DNA of 64,000 nt from an uncultured Lysobacteraceae bacterium (lineage in GTDB: Bacteria > Pseudomonadota > Gammaproteobacteria > Xanthomonadales > Xanthomonadaceae): the NCBI GenBank assembly GCA_937897645.1, contig CALCNV010000159.1:1-64000 (forward strand), read 5' to 3'. Under the pieces are notes generated by a model, which saw only the letters and a program-made list of their open reading frames with translations, searched no databases and was not told where the DNA came from. Each line of letters starts with the position of its first letter. Position 1 is the first letter of the stretch. Positions 9,024-18,201 of this stretch are shown here, one piece after another. Both the position numbers and the translations under genes were made by a program.

Positions 9024-9809
9024 TTATTTCATGCTTGCGCGCAGGTCATACAGCGATTGGCTGGCATCGAGCCGTATGAGGCCGGCGCTTTGCCGGTCGA
9101 AATCGAAAATGATGTAGATCACGATCGAGACCAGCACGGCGAAGGCCGGCCAGCCCACTGGATTTCGCCGGTTCGCCGCGCCCTGCGCATAGCCATTGAA
9201 CATGGCCCATATCAGGCACAGCCCCAGCAACATCACCGTCACCACGGCGGGCACGTGCCTGCGGTACGCCGCCACGCGCTCGCCGTGGCGATCGATAACT
9301 TCATTCATGGCCTGCAAGCCCAGCGACGTGTTGGTGGAAGGCGCCGCGCGCGCCGCCTCGGTCAACATCGCCCACAATTCGGCTTGCTTCTGTTCGCTCT
9401 GCAGCGCCAGCCGCCTCAGGTCGCCCGAATCAGCGTGCGCGGTGGAAATGCCGATGCGCAGGTCGGTGTAGTCACGGAAATGCCGGCGGCATGCATCGCG
9501 CTGCGCGTCCCGCATCAGGTCGCAACGCAGGTAGGCGGTGCCGATGGCATTGGCCTCGGCGATCACCAGGTCCTGCCGGCTCTCGTAGCGGCCTGCCGCC
9601 AACGAGAACGAGAACGCGAGGAACAGGCCCAGCAGCAGTGAAAGCGCGCCATCCAGCAGCTTGGCGCCGGATTCGCCCGGGTTGGGCGAAGCACGGAACA
9701 AGGCCCTGCCACGACGGAAGGCGATCTCGCTCAGCAACAGCATGAGGATCAACAATCCAAGCGCGATCCATACGGCTGCAACCCCACCCAGAAATTCCCG
9801 ACTGCCCAT
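9024..9809 (-). CDS. DUF4239 (bestrophin-like) membrane protein
   Basis: 261-residue inner-membrane protein. Two N-terminal hydrophobic segments (about residues 7-28 and 52-74, the second LLLGLFLAFSFSLAAGRYESRQ) are followed by a soluble, helix-rich middle and two C-terminal segments (about 190-230). The pattern LLLGLFLAFSFSLA plus VIAEANAIGTAYLR is characteristic of DUF4239/bestrophin-like proteins, whose function is not established. The ATG at 9809 has GGAG seven bases upstream. It stands alone on the minus strand between two family A REPs. Confidence 0.8.
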   Translation of the reverse strand: MGSREFLGGVAAVWIALGLLILMLLLSEIAFRRGRALFRASPNPGESGAKLLDGALSLLLGLFLAFSFSLAAGRYESRQDLVIAEANAIGTAYLRCDLMRDAQRDACRRHFRDYTDLRIGISTAHADSGDLRRLALQSEQKQAELWAMLTEAARAAPSTNTSLGLQAMNEVIDRHGERVAAYRRHVPAVVTVMLLGLCLIWAMFNGYAQGAANRRNPVGWPAFAVLVSIVIYIIFDFDRQSAGLIRLDASQSLYDLRASMK

Positions 9810-9955
9810 GCCCCACTCCCTCTCCCCAAGGCTGGGCGGACAGTAGCACAACGCAATGATCGGGCCTGGCCATGCGCGACGCTATAGAGCGCAGAGGGCG
9901 CAGCCTCGGCTGTCGAGGTTCAAAGCGCTGAACCGCTTCGGTGATCCCGCTCTGG

Positions 9956-10030
9956 TGGAAGCGTCCCATGGGCGCGAGCCCTTGATCGTCGCGCTGACGC
10001 CGGAAAATCTCGCGCCCATGGGGCGCTTCC
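9956..10030. repeat. REP-type inverted pair, family A, divergent copy 3
   Basis: Degenerate arms gtggaagcgtcccatgggcg and cgcccatggggcgcttccgc enclose a short centre. The GTAG ends are altered to GTGG and GCGG. It lies in the roughly 295-bp gap between the DUF4239-like and DUF3667-like genes; nothing else was recognised there. Confidence 0.75.
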
Positions 10031-10104
10031 GCGTGTTTCATGTCCAACCCACGCACGCGCGCGAATCACACGGCAATGTGCTGGCATCCGCTATGTTGCC
10101 CGAC

Positions 10105-10902
10105 CTAAGCCCAGCCAGATACCAACAACACGATGACCAACAAGAGTGCAGTGACGATGCCTTGTACAACAACATACAGTCCCAGGCCCGCAATACCGCG
10201 CAGCGCGGTGTTCCACCCGGAATGATCGCGGAACAACTGCACGAGCGAGAAGATCACATAAGTGGAAACAGGTACAAAAACCCACATCTGCACGTTGGGA
10301 AACCAGTGCCGAAGCAGGATTGATAGTGACATGAAAACAAACATCTGGACCGTCAAGAAGGCCGAGACGACGAGCCACTCCGGATAGTTGAGGCCCCTGC
10401 CCCTGAAAACCAGCCAGAACGTTGCCGCTTCGAAAGGAAGCAAGACGAGAGTGAATGCAGTGATGTGGGTGTTGAGCCAGTCCTTGAGTTGCCCGAACAC
10501 CTTGGCCACTTCGGCAGAATCCACGTGACCATTGGCCCGCATGCTCTCACCTTGGGAGTAGCCGACCTGCATTGCCGTCCCGACGATATCCCCTTCCAGG
10601 AACAACTTGCCAAGCAGTAGCGTCGCGGCTGCGGAGATCATCAACAGCAGTAGCGGCTTGACCTGTTTGGCGCGTCGCCCTTCAAGGTAGTCGCGCATCA
10701 AGTGCCCCGGCCGCAGCATCAACTCCTTCAACGAATAGAAGACGCCGCGATCCATGTGCAGCACGCTGTGCTCCAGTTCGTGGCCCAGGAAATGCCAATC
10801 GATACGGTGCGCCGGCGTGGGTTGTCCGCACGCGGGGCAGAACTTCTGGTCTGCACCATCGATAGGGCGGGTGCAGTTGGCACAACGACCTGACTCAAGC
10901 AT
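10105..10902 (-). CDS. DUF3667 membrane protein with N-terminal zinc ribbon
   Basis: About 265 residues. The N-terminus carries two CxxC pairs (CANC and CPAC within the first 30 residues), a probable zinc ribbon. Next comes the DUF3667 hallmark around residues 40-70 (FHxxG-like WHFLGHELEHSVLHMDRG ... LKELMLRPG). Several hydrophobic segments follow in the C-terminal half. The start is ATG 10902 (GGAAA at about 8-base spacing) rather than GTG 10908, where spacing is too short. It overlaps the 3' end of the glycosyltransferase gene and is the last gene of the chain that begins with the xps operon. Function unknown. Confidence 0.8.
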   Translation of the reverse strand: MLESGRCANCTRPIDGADQKFCPACGQPTPAHRIDWHFLGHELEHSVLHMDRGVFYSLKELMLRPGHLMRDYLEGRRAKQVKPLLLLMISAAATLLLGKLFLEGDIVGTAMQVGYSQGESMRANGHVDSAEVAKVFGQLKDWLNTHITAFTLVLLPFEAATFWLVFRGRGLNYPEWLVVSAFLTVQMFVFMSLSILLRHWFPNVQMWVFVPVSTYVIFSLVQLFRDHSGWNTALRGIAGLGLYVVVQGIVTALLLVIVLLVSGWA

Positions 10903-11773
10903 GCTCACTCTTTCCCATGATGATTGCGGCTGATTTTCCCACGGACACCGAGAGGAATCGCAGCCAGATCAGTCCGAACACCGCGATGCGGGTGGACAGG
11001 CCACGTCGCCCGGATTCGAACTTTCGGAAGTAGCGCCACAGGCCGCGATGCTTGTGCCATTCCACGAACAAGGGACGTGCGCGGCTGGACACGCCGCGCA
11101 CGTGCAGCACGCAGATGTCGTTGGCGATGGCGACGACTGCACCAGCCATGCGCGCACGCCGGCACAGGTCCAGGTCTTCGGCGTGCAGGCGGTAGCCCAC
11201 GTCGAATCCATCCAGCCGATCGAAGAGACTGCGCGGCATCACCATGAGCGCGCCTGATACGGCGTCGACTGGCTGCGGATTCGTTGACGGATCCACCGGC
11301 ACGCCCAGTTTCGATGACTGCGCAGGCGACGACAGCATGGCGGCGAAATCCGGGTCGCGGCGGCGCGCGGCGGCGTCATGCACGCCCGCTTCGTCCACCA
11401 GGTCCACGCCAAGCAACACCTTGCCACCCAGTGCATCCGCATGTGCGCGCAGGCGCGAGAGCGTGTCGGTTTCCACCATCAGGTCCGGGTTGACGAAGGC
11501 CAGCCACGGCGAAGTGGATTCCTTCGCGCCCTGGTTGCAACCCACTGCGAAGCCGGGATTGTCGGGATTGCCGATGAAGCGTACACGCGGGTCTTTCGCT
11601 GCGTGGCGCTGGATGATATCGAGCGTTCCATCGCGCGATGCGTTGTCGACCACGCGTATTTCCGCAATGCCTTGGGCGGCGCGCAGCCGCAACAAGCAGT
11701 CGTCCAGCGTGCTCGCGCTTTCGTGGCTGACCACGACGACCGCGATGTCGGCGTGATCAGGGAAAGAGTTCAC
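10895..11773 (-). CDS. Glycosyltransferase family 2 (rhamnosyltransferase-like)
   Basis: 292 residues with a GT-A fold pattern: AVVVVSHESASTLDDCL near the N-terminus, VVDNASRDGT (nucleotide-binding aspartate) near residue 41, NPGFAVGCNQGA near residue 73 and NPDL (DXD-like metal site) near residue 94. A late ALMVMPRSLFDRLDGFD and LHAEDLDLCRRARMAG segment, typical of rhamnosyltransferase-like GT2 enzymes, follows. A hydrophobic stretch near the C-terminus may anchor it to the membrane. The donor and acceptor are unknown. It overlaps the preceding gene by 17 bases and the following DUF3667 gene by 8, so it is probably part of the xps transcript. Confidence 0.85.
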   Translation of the reverse strand: MNSFPDHADIAVVVVSHESASTLDDCLLRLRAAQGIAEIRVVDNASRDGTLDIIQRHAAKDPRVRFIGNPDNPGFAVGCNQGAKESTSPWLAFVNPDLMVETDTLSRLRAHADALGGKVLLGVDLVDEAGVHDAAARRRDPDFAAMLSSPAQSSKLGVPVDPSTNPQPVDAVSGALMVMPRSLFDRLDGFDVGYRLHAEDLDLCRRARMAGAVVAIANDICVLHVRGVSSRARPLFVEWHKHRGLWRYFRKFESGRRGLSTRIAVFGLIWLRFLSVSVGKSAAIIMGKSEHA

Positions 11774-12605
11774 GCTGCGGCTCCGGGGTTCCGGTTTGCT
11801 GGTAGAGCGCGGCGAGGCGCGTGCGGGGTTCGCGCAGCGGATCTTCCATCAGGAAATGGGCAAGGCGTGCATGCCACGTGGGCCAGCGCGCGTTTAGCGA
11901 GTCCATGTCGCCATCGAACGCCACGCCCTCGCTGCCGCGCGCGACGAAGGTGGTTTCGCACAGCGCATTGCGCCAACCCAATCCCGACAGGCGCATCGAC
12001 AGGTCGATCAACGCCGCGTACCACGAGCCGTAACTGCTCGCGTCCAGGCCGCCGGCACGCTGGCGTGCGCTGCCGCGCAAGGCCACCGCGTGGGTGACGG
12101 CGGCGGGCAGTTCCGGATGCATCGGCGGCATCCCGGCGCAGGCGGCCGCGGTGCGTTCGAGGTCTTGCGGAGGCGGGTTGATTTCCCCCAGGCGCGGCCA
12201 TGAGGCCGCCTCGCCCGCATTGCTCCACGGCGTGGCGGTGGCGATGGAGGCATCGCGTGCGAAACAGGCCGACAGTTGTTGCAGCCAGCCCTGCAACGGC
12301 TGTGCGTCGGGGGCCAGCACCACCACGTCGGCGCCGGCGCAGGCCTTCAACATTTCATCCAGGTGCGCGACTTCGCCGATCATGCTCTGGCGGCGGGTGT
12401 AGTCCGCCTGCAGCGGGGTGCGTTTCAACCAGTGCTCGATGATGACGCTGGCGCGCGGACCGGCCTGCGCGTCATCGGCCAGCCAGATGCGCGTGCCTGC
12501 GGGCGTGCCCACGTCGAGTGCACCTAGGCAGGCATCCAGCGCATCGTCATCGACGCCGACCGGCAACAGGATGACGGGCAGCGCGGCGGCGGCGGATGGA
12601 CTCAC
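11757..12605 (-). CDS. Glycosyltransferase-like protein encoded directly after xpsD
   Basis: 282 residues. The N-terminus (LPVILLPVGVDDDALDACLGALD ... IWLADDAQAGPRA) resembles a divergent GT2 nucleotide-binding region. A middle segment (ADVVVLAPDAQPLQGWLQQL) resembles the DXD region with the acidic motif altered, so catalytic competence is uncertain. The likely GTG start at 12605 overlaps the xpsD stop by 4 bases (GTGA), indicating translational coupling. It is adjacent to a second, more canonical GT2 gene, suggesting a two-protein glycosylation step linked to the secretion operon; this is inference from position only. Confidence 0.7.
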   Translation of the reverse strand: MSPSAAAALPVILLPVGVDDDALDACLGALDVGTPAGTRIWLADDAQAGPRASVIIEHWLKRTPLQADYTRRQSMIGEVAHLDEMLKACAGADVVVLAPDAQPLQGWLQQLSACFARDASIATATPWSNAGEAASWPRLGEINPPPQDLERTAAACAGMPPMHPELPAAVTHAVALRGSARQRAGGLDASSYGSWYAALIDLSMRLSGLGWRNALCETTFVARGSEGVAFDGDMDSLNARWPTWHARLAHFLMEDPLREPRTRLAALYQQTGTPEPQRELFP

Positions 12606-14785
12606 TTCTTCTTCGGTGCGTGCAGGGGTTCGAGCGCGCGGAATTTCTGGCCGTATTCGTCGGTCAGGTCACGTGCTTCCTGCGGGTTGCGGATGATGGT
12701 CGGCGTGATCAGCACGATGGTTTCGGTGCGATCGGTGCGCTGGGTCTTGGTGCCGAACAACCCGCCGATGATCGGGATCTTGCTCAGTATCGGCACGCCA
12801 CTGGAGCCGGTGCTCACGCCATCGCTGATCAGGCCCGCCAGCATCACGGTATCGCCGCTCTGTATCGCCGCCTCGGTCTTCAAGCGACGCGTGTCGATGC
12901 GCACGTTGCCGTTGCTGTCGGCTTCTTCGGCGCCGGGCGCACTCACTTCCTGCACGATGTCCAGGAACACCATGCCGTCCTTGGTCACTCGCGGGCGCAC
13001 TTTCAGGATCACGCCCGTGTCCAGGTATTGCACCTGGCTGTAGGTGCCGTCGGTGCCACTGCCCGGGTTGAAGGTGACCGACTGGATCGGGATGCGGCTG
13101 CCGACGTTGAACGTGGCTTCGGCATTGTTGCGCACGAATACCGAAGGCGTCTGCAACAGGTGCAGGTTGGTCACCTTGTCCAGCGCGCTGACCACGGCGG
13201 CGGCGTTGCGTCCGAGGAAGGTCCAGCCCAGGCCGGCACTGCCGGTGATGCTGCCGGCGATATCGCCCCAGATGTCACGGCCCAGCGCGCTGGGCAGGTT
13301 GCCGAGGTCGGGATCGTTCACCGCATTCTCGAAATACCAGTTGACCCCGTATTCCAGGTCGCCGGTGAGCTGCACTTCCGCCACCTGTGCCTCGATATGC
13401 ACCTGCATCGGCATTACGTCCAGCTTTTCCACTACCTCCTTGATCGATCGCCACGCACCCGCACTGGCGCGCACCAGCAAGGTATTGCTTTCCTCGACCG
13501 CAGACACGCCCACGCGGTCGCCTTCCACTTCAAGGGTGACGCTGCCATTGCCGCCGCTGTTTTTGTTGAGTGACAACGAACCATTGCCCAAGCCACCACT
13601 GCTGCCGGACGTGGACGAGTTGCCCGTGCCGCCCTGGAAATCCACCGTGCCGCCGTTCGCGCCATCGTTGATCTGTACCGAATCGGTACCCGGCATCAAT
13701 GACACGTTGCCATTGCCGCCGGTGTCCTGGCTGTTGCTGTTGTTGCCCGAACCAAACACTTCAGCCAGTCGCTGGGCCAGGTCCTTGGCCTTGATGTATT
13801 TCAGTTCGTAGGAGAACAGGCGCGAGCCCTCGCCGGCGCTGTCGATGCGCTCCAGCCAGTCCTGGATGTTGTTGAGGTAGGACGCCTGCGGCGTGATCAC
13901 CAGCACCGAGTTGCTGCCTTCCAGCGGCATGAAGCGGAACATGCCCGCGCTGGGCGTGTTGCTGTCGGCGCCGAATACTTTTTCCAGGTCCGCCACGACC
14001 TTGCTGGCGCGCCCGGATTCCAGCGGGAACACGCCCACCGACATGCCGGATAGCCAATCGACGTCGAAGACCTCGACCGTGCGCAGGTAGTTTTCCAACT
14101 CGCTGCGCGTGCCCGCCAGGGTGATGACGTTCCGCGAGGAATCGATGCCGACGATGGCGTTGGGACGCGCGTAAGGTTCCAGCACCTTCTTCATTTCACT
14201 GGCGGAAATGAAACGCAGCGGCACCACGCGCACCTCGAAGCCGCGCGCGTTGGCGGCGGTTCCCGTGCGCGGGGCCAGCGTGCCCGCAAGCGCCTGGTCC
14301 GCAGGCAGGATGTTGTAGCGGCCGTCGCCGTAGACCATGCGCGCGTTGTTCTGCGCCAAGGCCTGTTCCAGCAGGGTCATCGCCTGTGCCGCCGACACCG
14401 GTCGCGGCGTGCCCAGCGTCACCGTGCCCTGCACGCCGGGGGCGATGACGTAGTTCTGGCCCAGCATGTCGCCCAGGATCGCCTTGACCACGGCGTGCAC
14501 GGATTCGCCTTCGAAATTGAAGCTCGCGGTGCCGCTGGTGGCGCCCGCCAGCGAGGGCATGGGTGCGGCGGCCGCGCTGCGGTTGATCATCTGCCCGCTG
14601 CCGCGGCGGATCACCGCCTGCGGGCCGCTCTCCGGCAATTCCGCGGAACCGAGTGGCGAGGTTTGTGCGCCCTGCCCGCTGGTGCCGCTGACATCCGCGT
14701 CGCGGCGCACGTCCGGCACGGGCGTGGTGGCGCAGCCGGCCAGCAGGCCAAGCAACAGGGAAACCAGGATCAGGCGTGAGGTCAT
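12602..14785 (-). CDS. gspD: Type II secretion secretin XpsD/GspD (lipoprotein)
   Basis: Outer-membrane channel of the type II secretion system. The 727-residue protein has a lipoprotein signal (LILVSLLLGLLAGC, Cys18), N0-N3 periplasmic domains, and a secretin core whose C-terminal signature GVPILSKIPIIGGLFG is followed by TETIVLITPTII. A long Gly/Ser/Asn-rich stretch (roughly residues 345-425) lies in the N-domain region, common in this family. The lipid anchor agrees with Xanthomonas XpsD. It is the last of the xps structural genes, next to xpsN, and is coupled by a GTGA overlap to a downstream glycosyltransferase-like gene. Confidence 0.96.
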   Translation of the reverse strand: MTSRLILVSLLLGLLAGCATTPVPDVRRDADVSGTSGQGAQTSPLGSAELPESGPQAVIRRGSGQMINRSAAAAPMPSLAGATSGTASFNFEGESVHAVVKAILGDMLGQNYVIAPGVQGTVTLGTPRPVSAAQAMTLLEQALAQNNARMVYGDGRYNILPADQALAGTLAPRTGTAANARGFEVRVVPLRFISASEMKKVLEPYARPNAIVGIDSSRNVITLAGTRSELENYLRTVEVFDVDWLSGMSVGVFPLESGRASKVVADLEKVFGADSNTPSAGMFRFMPLEGSNSVLVITPQASYLNNIQDWLERIDSAGEGSRLFSYELKYIKAKDLAQRLAEVFGSGNNSNSQDTGGNGNVSLMPGTDSVQINDGANGGTVDFQGGTGNSSTSGSSGGLGNGSLSLNKNSGGNGSVTLEVEGDRVGVSAVEESNTLLVRASAGAWRSIKEVVEKLDVMPMQVHIEAQVAEVQLTGDLEYGVNWYFENAVNDPDLGNLPSALGRDIWGDIAGSITGSAGLGWTFLGRNAAAVVSALDKVTNLHLLQTPSVFVRNNAEATFNVGSRIPIQSVTFNPGSGTDGTYSQVQYLDTGVILKVRPRVTKDGMVFLDIVQEVSAPGAEEADSNGNVRIDTRRLKTEAAIQSGDTVMLAGLISDGVSTGSSGVPILSKIPIIGGLFGTKTQRTDRTETIVLITPTIIRNPQEARDLTDEYGQKFRALEPLHAPKKK

Positions 14786-14794
14786 GCCGGCACT

Positions 14795-15586
14795 CTACTT
14801 TGTCTTGTTCGGGGGAGGCGGGCTTTCGCCCTGCGCGCGCAGCTGCGCGCGACGTGCTTCGATGCGTTTGCGGATGGCGTCCATCTGCTGTTCGGTGGAC
14901 TGGGCGGGTTCCACCGCCGGGGCCGGCGACACCGGCATTGGCACCGGGGAACCGGGCTGTGCGGGCTGCACCTGGGTGGTCCTGGGCGCCATGACGTTGC
15001 CCGGCATGCCTGCCTGTACCGGCTGGGTGGGATCCACCACTGGCGAAGCCACGGGCGCCGTGGAAACAGTCGGTGCCTGGCCACCGGCGCCGTCGAACAC
15101 CCGCAGCTCCAGCGTGCGTTCGCCTTCGGGGCCGTCGAACACCACGCTGCGTGGCTGGATATCGACCACGCGCCAGCCGGGCGTTGCCGGTGGTGCCTCG
15201 CCGACCTTCAGGCGGATGCCCTCGCCGCCCTGTGCGGGTTGCACGATGGCCAGGCGCAAGCTGGGCGTGATCAACACGCTGCTCAGCACGAAATCGAAGG
15301 CCTGCGGCTGCCCTTCGCCTTCCTGTCCGGAAATGAAGAAGGGCTGCGGTTGGCGATCCTGCGAAAACACGGGGCGTGCGGCGATTTCGGAATACTGCGC
15401 AAGCGGCCCAAGGCGTTCGGGAGCAGCGGGAGCCAGTTGCGGCAAGGGACCGACCAGGCTGGGGTCATCCGGCAGCGGGCGGATCTGCCCACCCATTCCG
15501 AACAGGGCCAGCACCCACGTCAGCAGGGCCCAGCCAGCCAGCGTGGCCAGCAACCAGGTGCGCGGGCCGATGCTGTCAATTCGCAT
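14795..15586 (-). CDS. xpsN: Type II secretion protein XpsN (GspC-like)
   Basis: 263-residue bitopic protein with a short cytoplasmic N-terminus, one membrane segment (TWLLATLAGWALLTWVLALFG, starting about residue 9), a periplasmic homology region (about 80-175) and a proline/glutamine-rich tail. In Xanthomonas, XpsN occupies this position between xpsM and xpsD and does the job of GspC, linking the inner-membrane platform to the secretin; size and order match. The ATG at 15586 overlaps xpsM by 11 bases and removes a spurious N-terminal extension. No separate gspC was seen in the operon. Confidence 0.88.
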   Translation of the reverse strand: MRIDSIGPRTWLLATLAGWALLTWVLALFGMGGQIRPLPDDPSLVGPLPQLAPAAPERLGPLAQYSEIAARPVFSQDRQPQPFFISGQEGEGQPQAFDFVLSSVLITPSLRLAIVQPAQGGEGIRLKVGEAPPATPGWRVVDIQPRSVVFDGPEGERTLELRVFDGAGGQAPTVSTAPVASPVVDPTQPVQAGMPGNVMAPRTTQVQPAQPGSPVPMPVSPAPAVEPAQSTEQQMDAIRKRIEARRAQLRAQGESPPPPNKTK

Positions 15587-16226
15587 CGGCGGCTCCGGGC
15601 GACGGTGCGACACCCGCCGTGGCGGGCTTGCCGCCGGTGACGGGGGGCTTGAGGTATCCGTACAGATCGAAACTGACGTCCAGGCCCGGGCTGCTCCCGG
15701 CCGTCGGTAGATAGGCGTAGTTCTGCGCCAGCACGTTGAGGTTTTCGATGAACAGGCGCGGCGTGCCGGCCTCCAGCGCATGCAGGGTCGCCGCCAGTTC
15801 AGGCGTGCCGCAGCGCAGGCGCACCTGCACCACGACCTTGGCGAAACGATCGTTGCCCGGCTGGGCCAGTGGCGAACGGTTGGTGATGGCGCAGCTGCGG
15901 TTGCCCGGACTGGCGTCCTGCACCACCGTTTCCAGTCGTTTCACCAGTCCGGCGGTGGCGAGTTCCGAGGTGGCCTCGGGCAGGAAACCGGGACGCTGCG
16001 CCTGCTGCGCGCGCGCGGCGACCAATTGCTTCTCGATGGCCGGCCCCTGCTGCAGCTGCGTGCGTACGCGCAGCTCGCGTTCGCGTGCCGTGGCGATTTC
16101 GCCGTTCACTTCCAGCATCGGTGCCGTCCACCACGGATGCACCAGCACCAGGTATGCAAGCAGCAGTACCCCGCCCAGCAGCGCCAGTGCAAGCCAGCGG
16201 TCACGTCGAGTCTCCGCCGCCTTCAC
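15576..16226 (-). CDS. gspM: Type II secretion protein XpsM/GspM
   Basis: 216 residues. There is a short cytoplasmic N-terminus, one membrane helix (ALALLGGVLLLAYLVLVHPW, about 13-32), then a coiled-coil-prone stretch (EVNGEIATARERELRVRTQL) and a ferredoxin-like periplasmic domain typical of GspM/PilO-type subunits. It binds GspL in the inner-membrane platform. The ATG overlaps the gspL stop by 4 bases. Confidence 0.9.
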   Translation of the reverse strand: MKAAETRRDRWLALALLGGVLLLAYLVLVHPWWTAPMLEVNGEIATARERELRVRTQLQQGPAIEKQLVAARAQQAQRPGFLPEATSELATAGLVKRLETVVQDASPGNRSCAITNRSPLAQPGNDRFAKVVVQVRLRCGTPELAATLHALEAGTPRLFIENLNVLAQNYAYLPTAGSSPGLDVSFDLYGYLKPPVTGGKPATAGVAPSPGAADAN

Positions 16227-17353
16227 TGCACGCCTCCGGCGCTTGGCTTGGTCGCGACCGGCGAGCCGATCAATTCGGCGGTCAGGCTGAAACGATCCAG
16301 GCGCGTGCGCGGGTCGGGCTGCAGGGCGCCACTGAGTGCGGGCGCACGCCAGAGTTGGGAACCCTCCATCCGCGCCACCAGCGCCGAAGCCTCCGGACTC
16401 AGGCCGATCAGCAGCAGGCGATCGCCTTCCATCGAAACTTTTTCAAGGTAGGTGTTGTTGGGCAACCGCCGGGTCAATTCGTCCAGCACTTCCACGGTGG
16501 TCGGGCGTGCAGCCCGTTCGCCGTCGAGGAACGCAGCGCCTTCCACGATATCCACCAGTTGCTGGCGCTGCATGGCCACCACGCGTGCTTGCACCGCGCG
16601 CGCCTCGACCTGTGCCTCGAACGCCGCCGCCGAGGCGCGCCGATTGTCCAGCACCTGCCAGGCGGTTGCCGCCACGGCGATGAGCGCGAACGCCGCCAGC
16701 GCCCAGTTCCAGGCACCCAGTGGATCCTGGCGGCCGCGACGCGATTCGACCGGCAACAGGTTGACCCCCAGCGGCATGCCGTCGGCACCGCGTGCATCCA
16801 CGCCGACCAGTGACGAAGCGATTCCACCCAGCCCGACGATCGCCGCGTCGAAACGCGTGCGCGGTACCGCGACCAGTTCCGCCTCCAGTTGTCCGTCGGC
16901 ACGACGCTCGCGCACGCGCGCGTCGAAGCGCACGCTGTCGGCGCTGAACGGCGTTTGCCGGTCGATCTCGAAACCGACCACGTCGCGCAGGCGCTCCGCG
17001 GCGGCGGCCGGCAACACGAGTCGCCGTTGCAGGGCACTGCCGGCGGGCAGCAACATCCAGCGCGGCAATCCGGCGAGGCGGGTGCCGAGTACGGCGTCCA
17101 GGTCCCCGGCATCCGCCGGTGCCGGCAGCCAAGTGACATCATGCAGGCCCTGCAGGTTCTGCCACTGCAGCTGCAGGCGATCACCTTCGTGCGTGACCAG
17201 CAGTCGATCCCGTGCCAGCCCGAAGCGTTCCTGCCAGCGCGCCGGCAGCCAGTCCAGCAGTGACGCCTTCCACCACGCCATGAAACCACCCGCACCGGTG
17301 CGGTAGCGACGGAGGGTGTCGTTCAACGGGTGGCCTGGTTGCATCGGTGTCAT
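16223..17353 (-). CDS. gspL: Type II secretion protein XpsL/GspL
   Basis: 376 residues. An actin-like cytoplasmic domain (about 30-210) should bind the ATPase GspE. One membrane segment (WNWALAAFALIAVAATAWQVL, about 217-237) and a periplasmic PilN-like domain (about 245-365, VLDELTRRLPNNTYLEKVSMEGDRLLLIG) follow. The start at 17353 overlaps gspK by 4 bases (ATGA). An internal ATG at residue 25 is possible but would lose the coupling. Confidence 0.92.
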   Translation of the reverse strand: MTPMQPGHPLNDTLRRYRTGAGGFMAWWKASLLDWLPARWQERFGLARDRLLVTHEGDRLQLQWQNLQGLHDVTWLPAPADAGDLDAVLGTRLAGLPRWMLLPAGSALQRRLVLPAAAAERLRDVVGFEIDRQTPFSADSVRFDARVRERRADGQLEAELVAVPRTRFDAAIVGLGGIASSLVGVDARGADGMPLGVNLLPVESRRGRQDPLGAWNWALAAFALIAVAATAWQVLDNRRASAAAFEAQVEARAVQARVVAMQRQQLVDIVEGAAFLDGERAARPTTVEVLDELTRRLPNNTYLEKVSMEGDRLLLIGLSPEASALVARMEGSQLWRAPALSGALQPDPRTRLDRFSLTAELIGSPVATKPSAGGVQ

Positions 17354-18201
17354 TGGGGTGCCGTTCCTTCCTGCCAGCGCAGCACGGTGTACACGGAACC
17401 CGGCACCGAACCACTACCCGCACGTACTGTCGCCTGCAAGGCCGCGCCGCGACCATCAGCCCGGCGCGCGCGGCTGTCGATACTATACGTGCCGCTGCCC
17501 CCGCCCACGAGTTGCGTGGCGCCAGCAGTCACAGGCAGCGCCCGTTGCGCGAGGATCGCGTCTGCATCCAGGCCCATGGCAACCAGCACCGGACCCGGCG
17601 CATAGCTGGCGTTGGGTGGATGGCTGCCGCCATGCACGGTCAGGTAGGGCTGCAGCGCCGCGAACAAGTCCGGGGTCATGCCCAGCACCTGCTGGACCTC
17701 GGCCACGCTCTCGAACAACGCATCCTTGGCCCCGTAAGGCAGGCCTGCGGACGCGTATTCCGGGTCTTCGGCACCGCCGTTCACCTGGGTCAGCGGATCA
17801 CTGTCGCGCCAGTCGATGATCGCCGCGGCCACCTGCTCCGCCTGCGCGCGTTCGCTGCCGACCGCCTGCATCAGCGCCACCAGCAGGACCGCATCGGCCT
17901 GGTTGAGTTCGACCTTGCCGGATTCGTCCACGATGCGGATTTCAAGCTCGGCACCGGCGAAGCTCCAGCGGTACGGGCGACCATCGGGCAACCAGCGCGT
18001 GGCGGGTTCGGGGTCGGCCACGCGCACCAGCGCGTACTCGATCCCGGCCCGCGCCAGCTCCTGTGTTTCCACGCCGCCACTGAGGACCTTTCCCTGCAGG
18101 CTTTCGATGCGCGCGACCAGCGCGAACGCACCAACCAGCGCGGTCAGCAGGGCGATCAGCCACAACACCAGCAACAGCGCCGCACCGCGTACGCGCGTCA
18201 T
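17350..18201 (-). CDS. gspK: Type II secretion minor pseudopilin XpsK/GspK
   Basis: 283 residues, the large tip pseudopilin. The prepilin site is MTRVRG-AALLLVLWLIALLTALVG with no glutamate at +5, as is usual for GspK. The globular domain contains the expected helical insertion (VELNQADAVLLVALMQAVG ... DWRDSDPLTQVNGGAEDPEY). The ATG at 18201 overlaps the gspJ stop by 4 bases and places the signal near the N-terminus; an upstream in-frame extension has no family similarity. Confidence 0.93.
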   Translation of the reverse strand: MTRVRGAALLLVLWLIALLTALVGAFALVARIESLQGKVLSGGVETQELARAGIEYALVRVADPEPATRWLPDGRPYRWSFAGAELEIRIVDESGKVELNQADAVLLVALMQAVGSERAQAEQVAAAIIDWRDSDPLTQVNGGAEDPEYASAGLPYGAKDALFESVAEVQQVLGMTPDLFAALQPYLTVHGGSHPPNASYAPGPVLVAMGLDADAILAQRALPVTAGATQLVGGGSGTYSIDSRARRADGRGAALQATVRAGSGSVPGSVYTVLRWQEGTAPQ

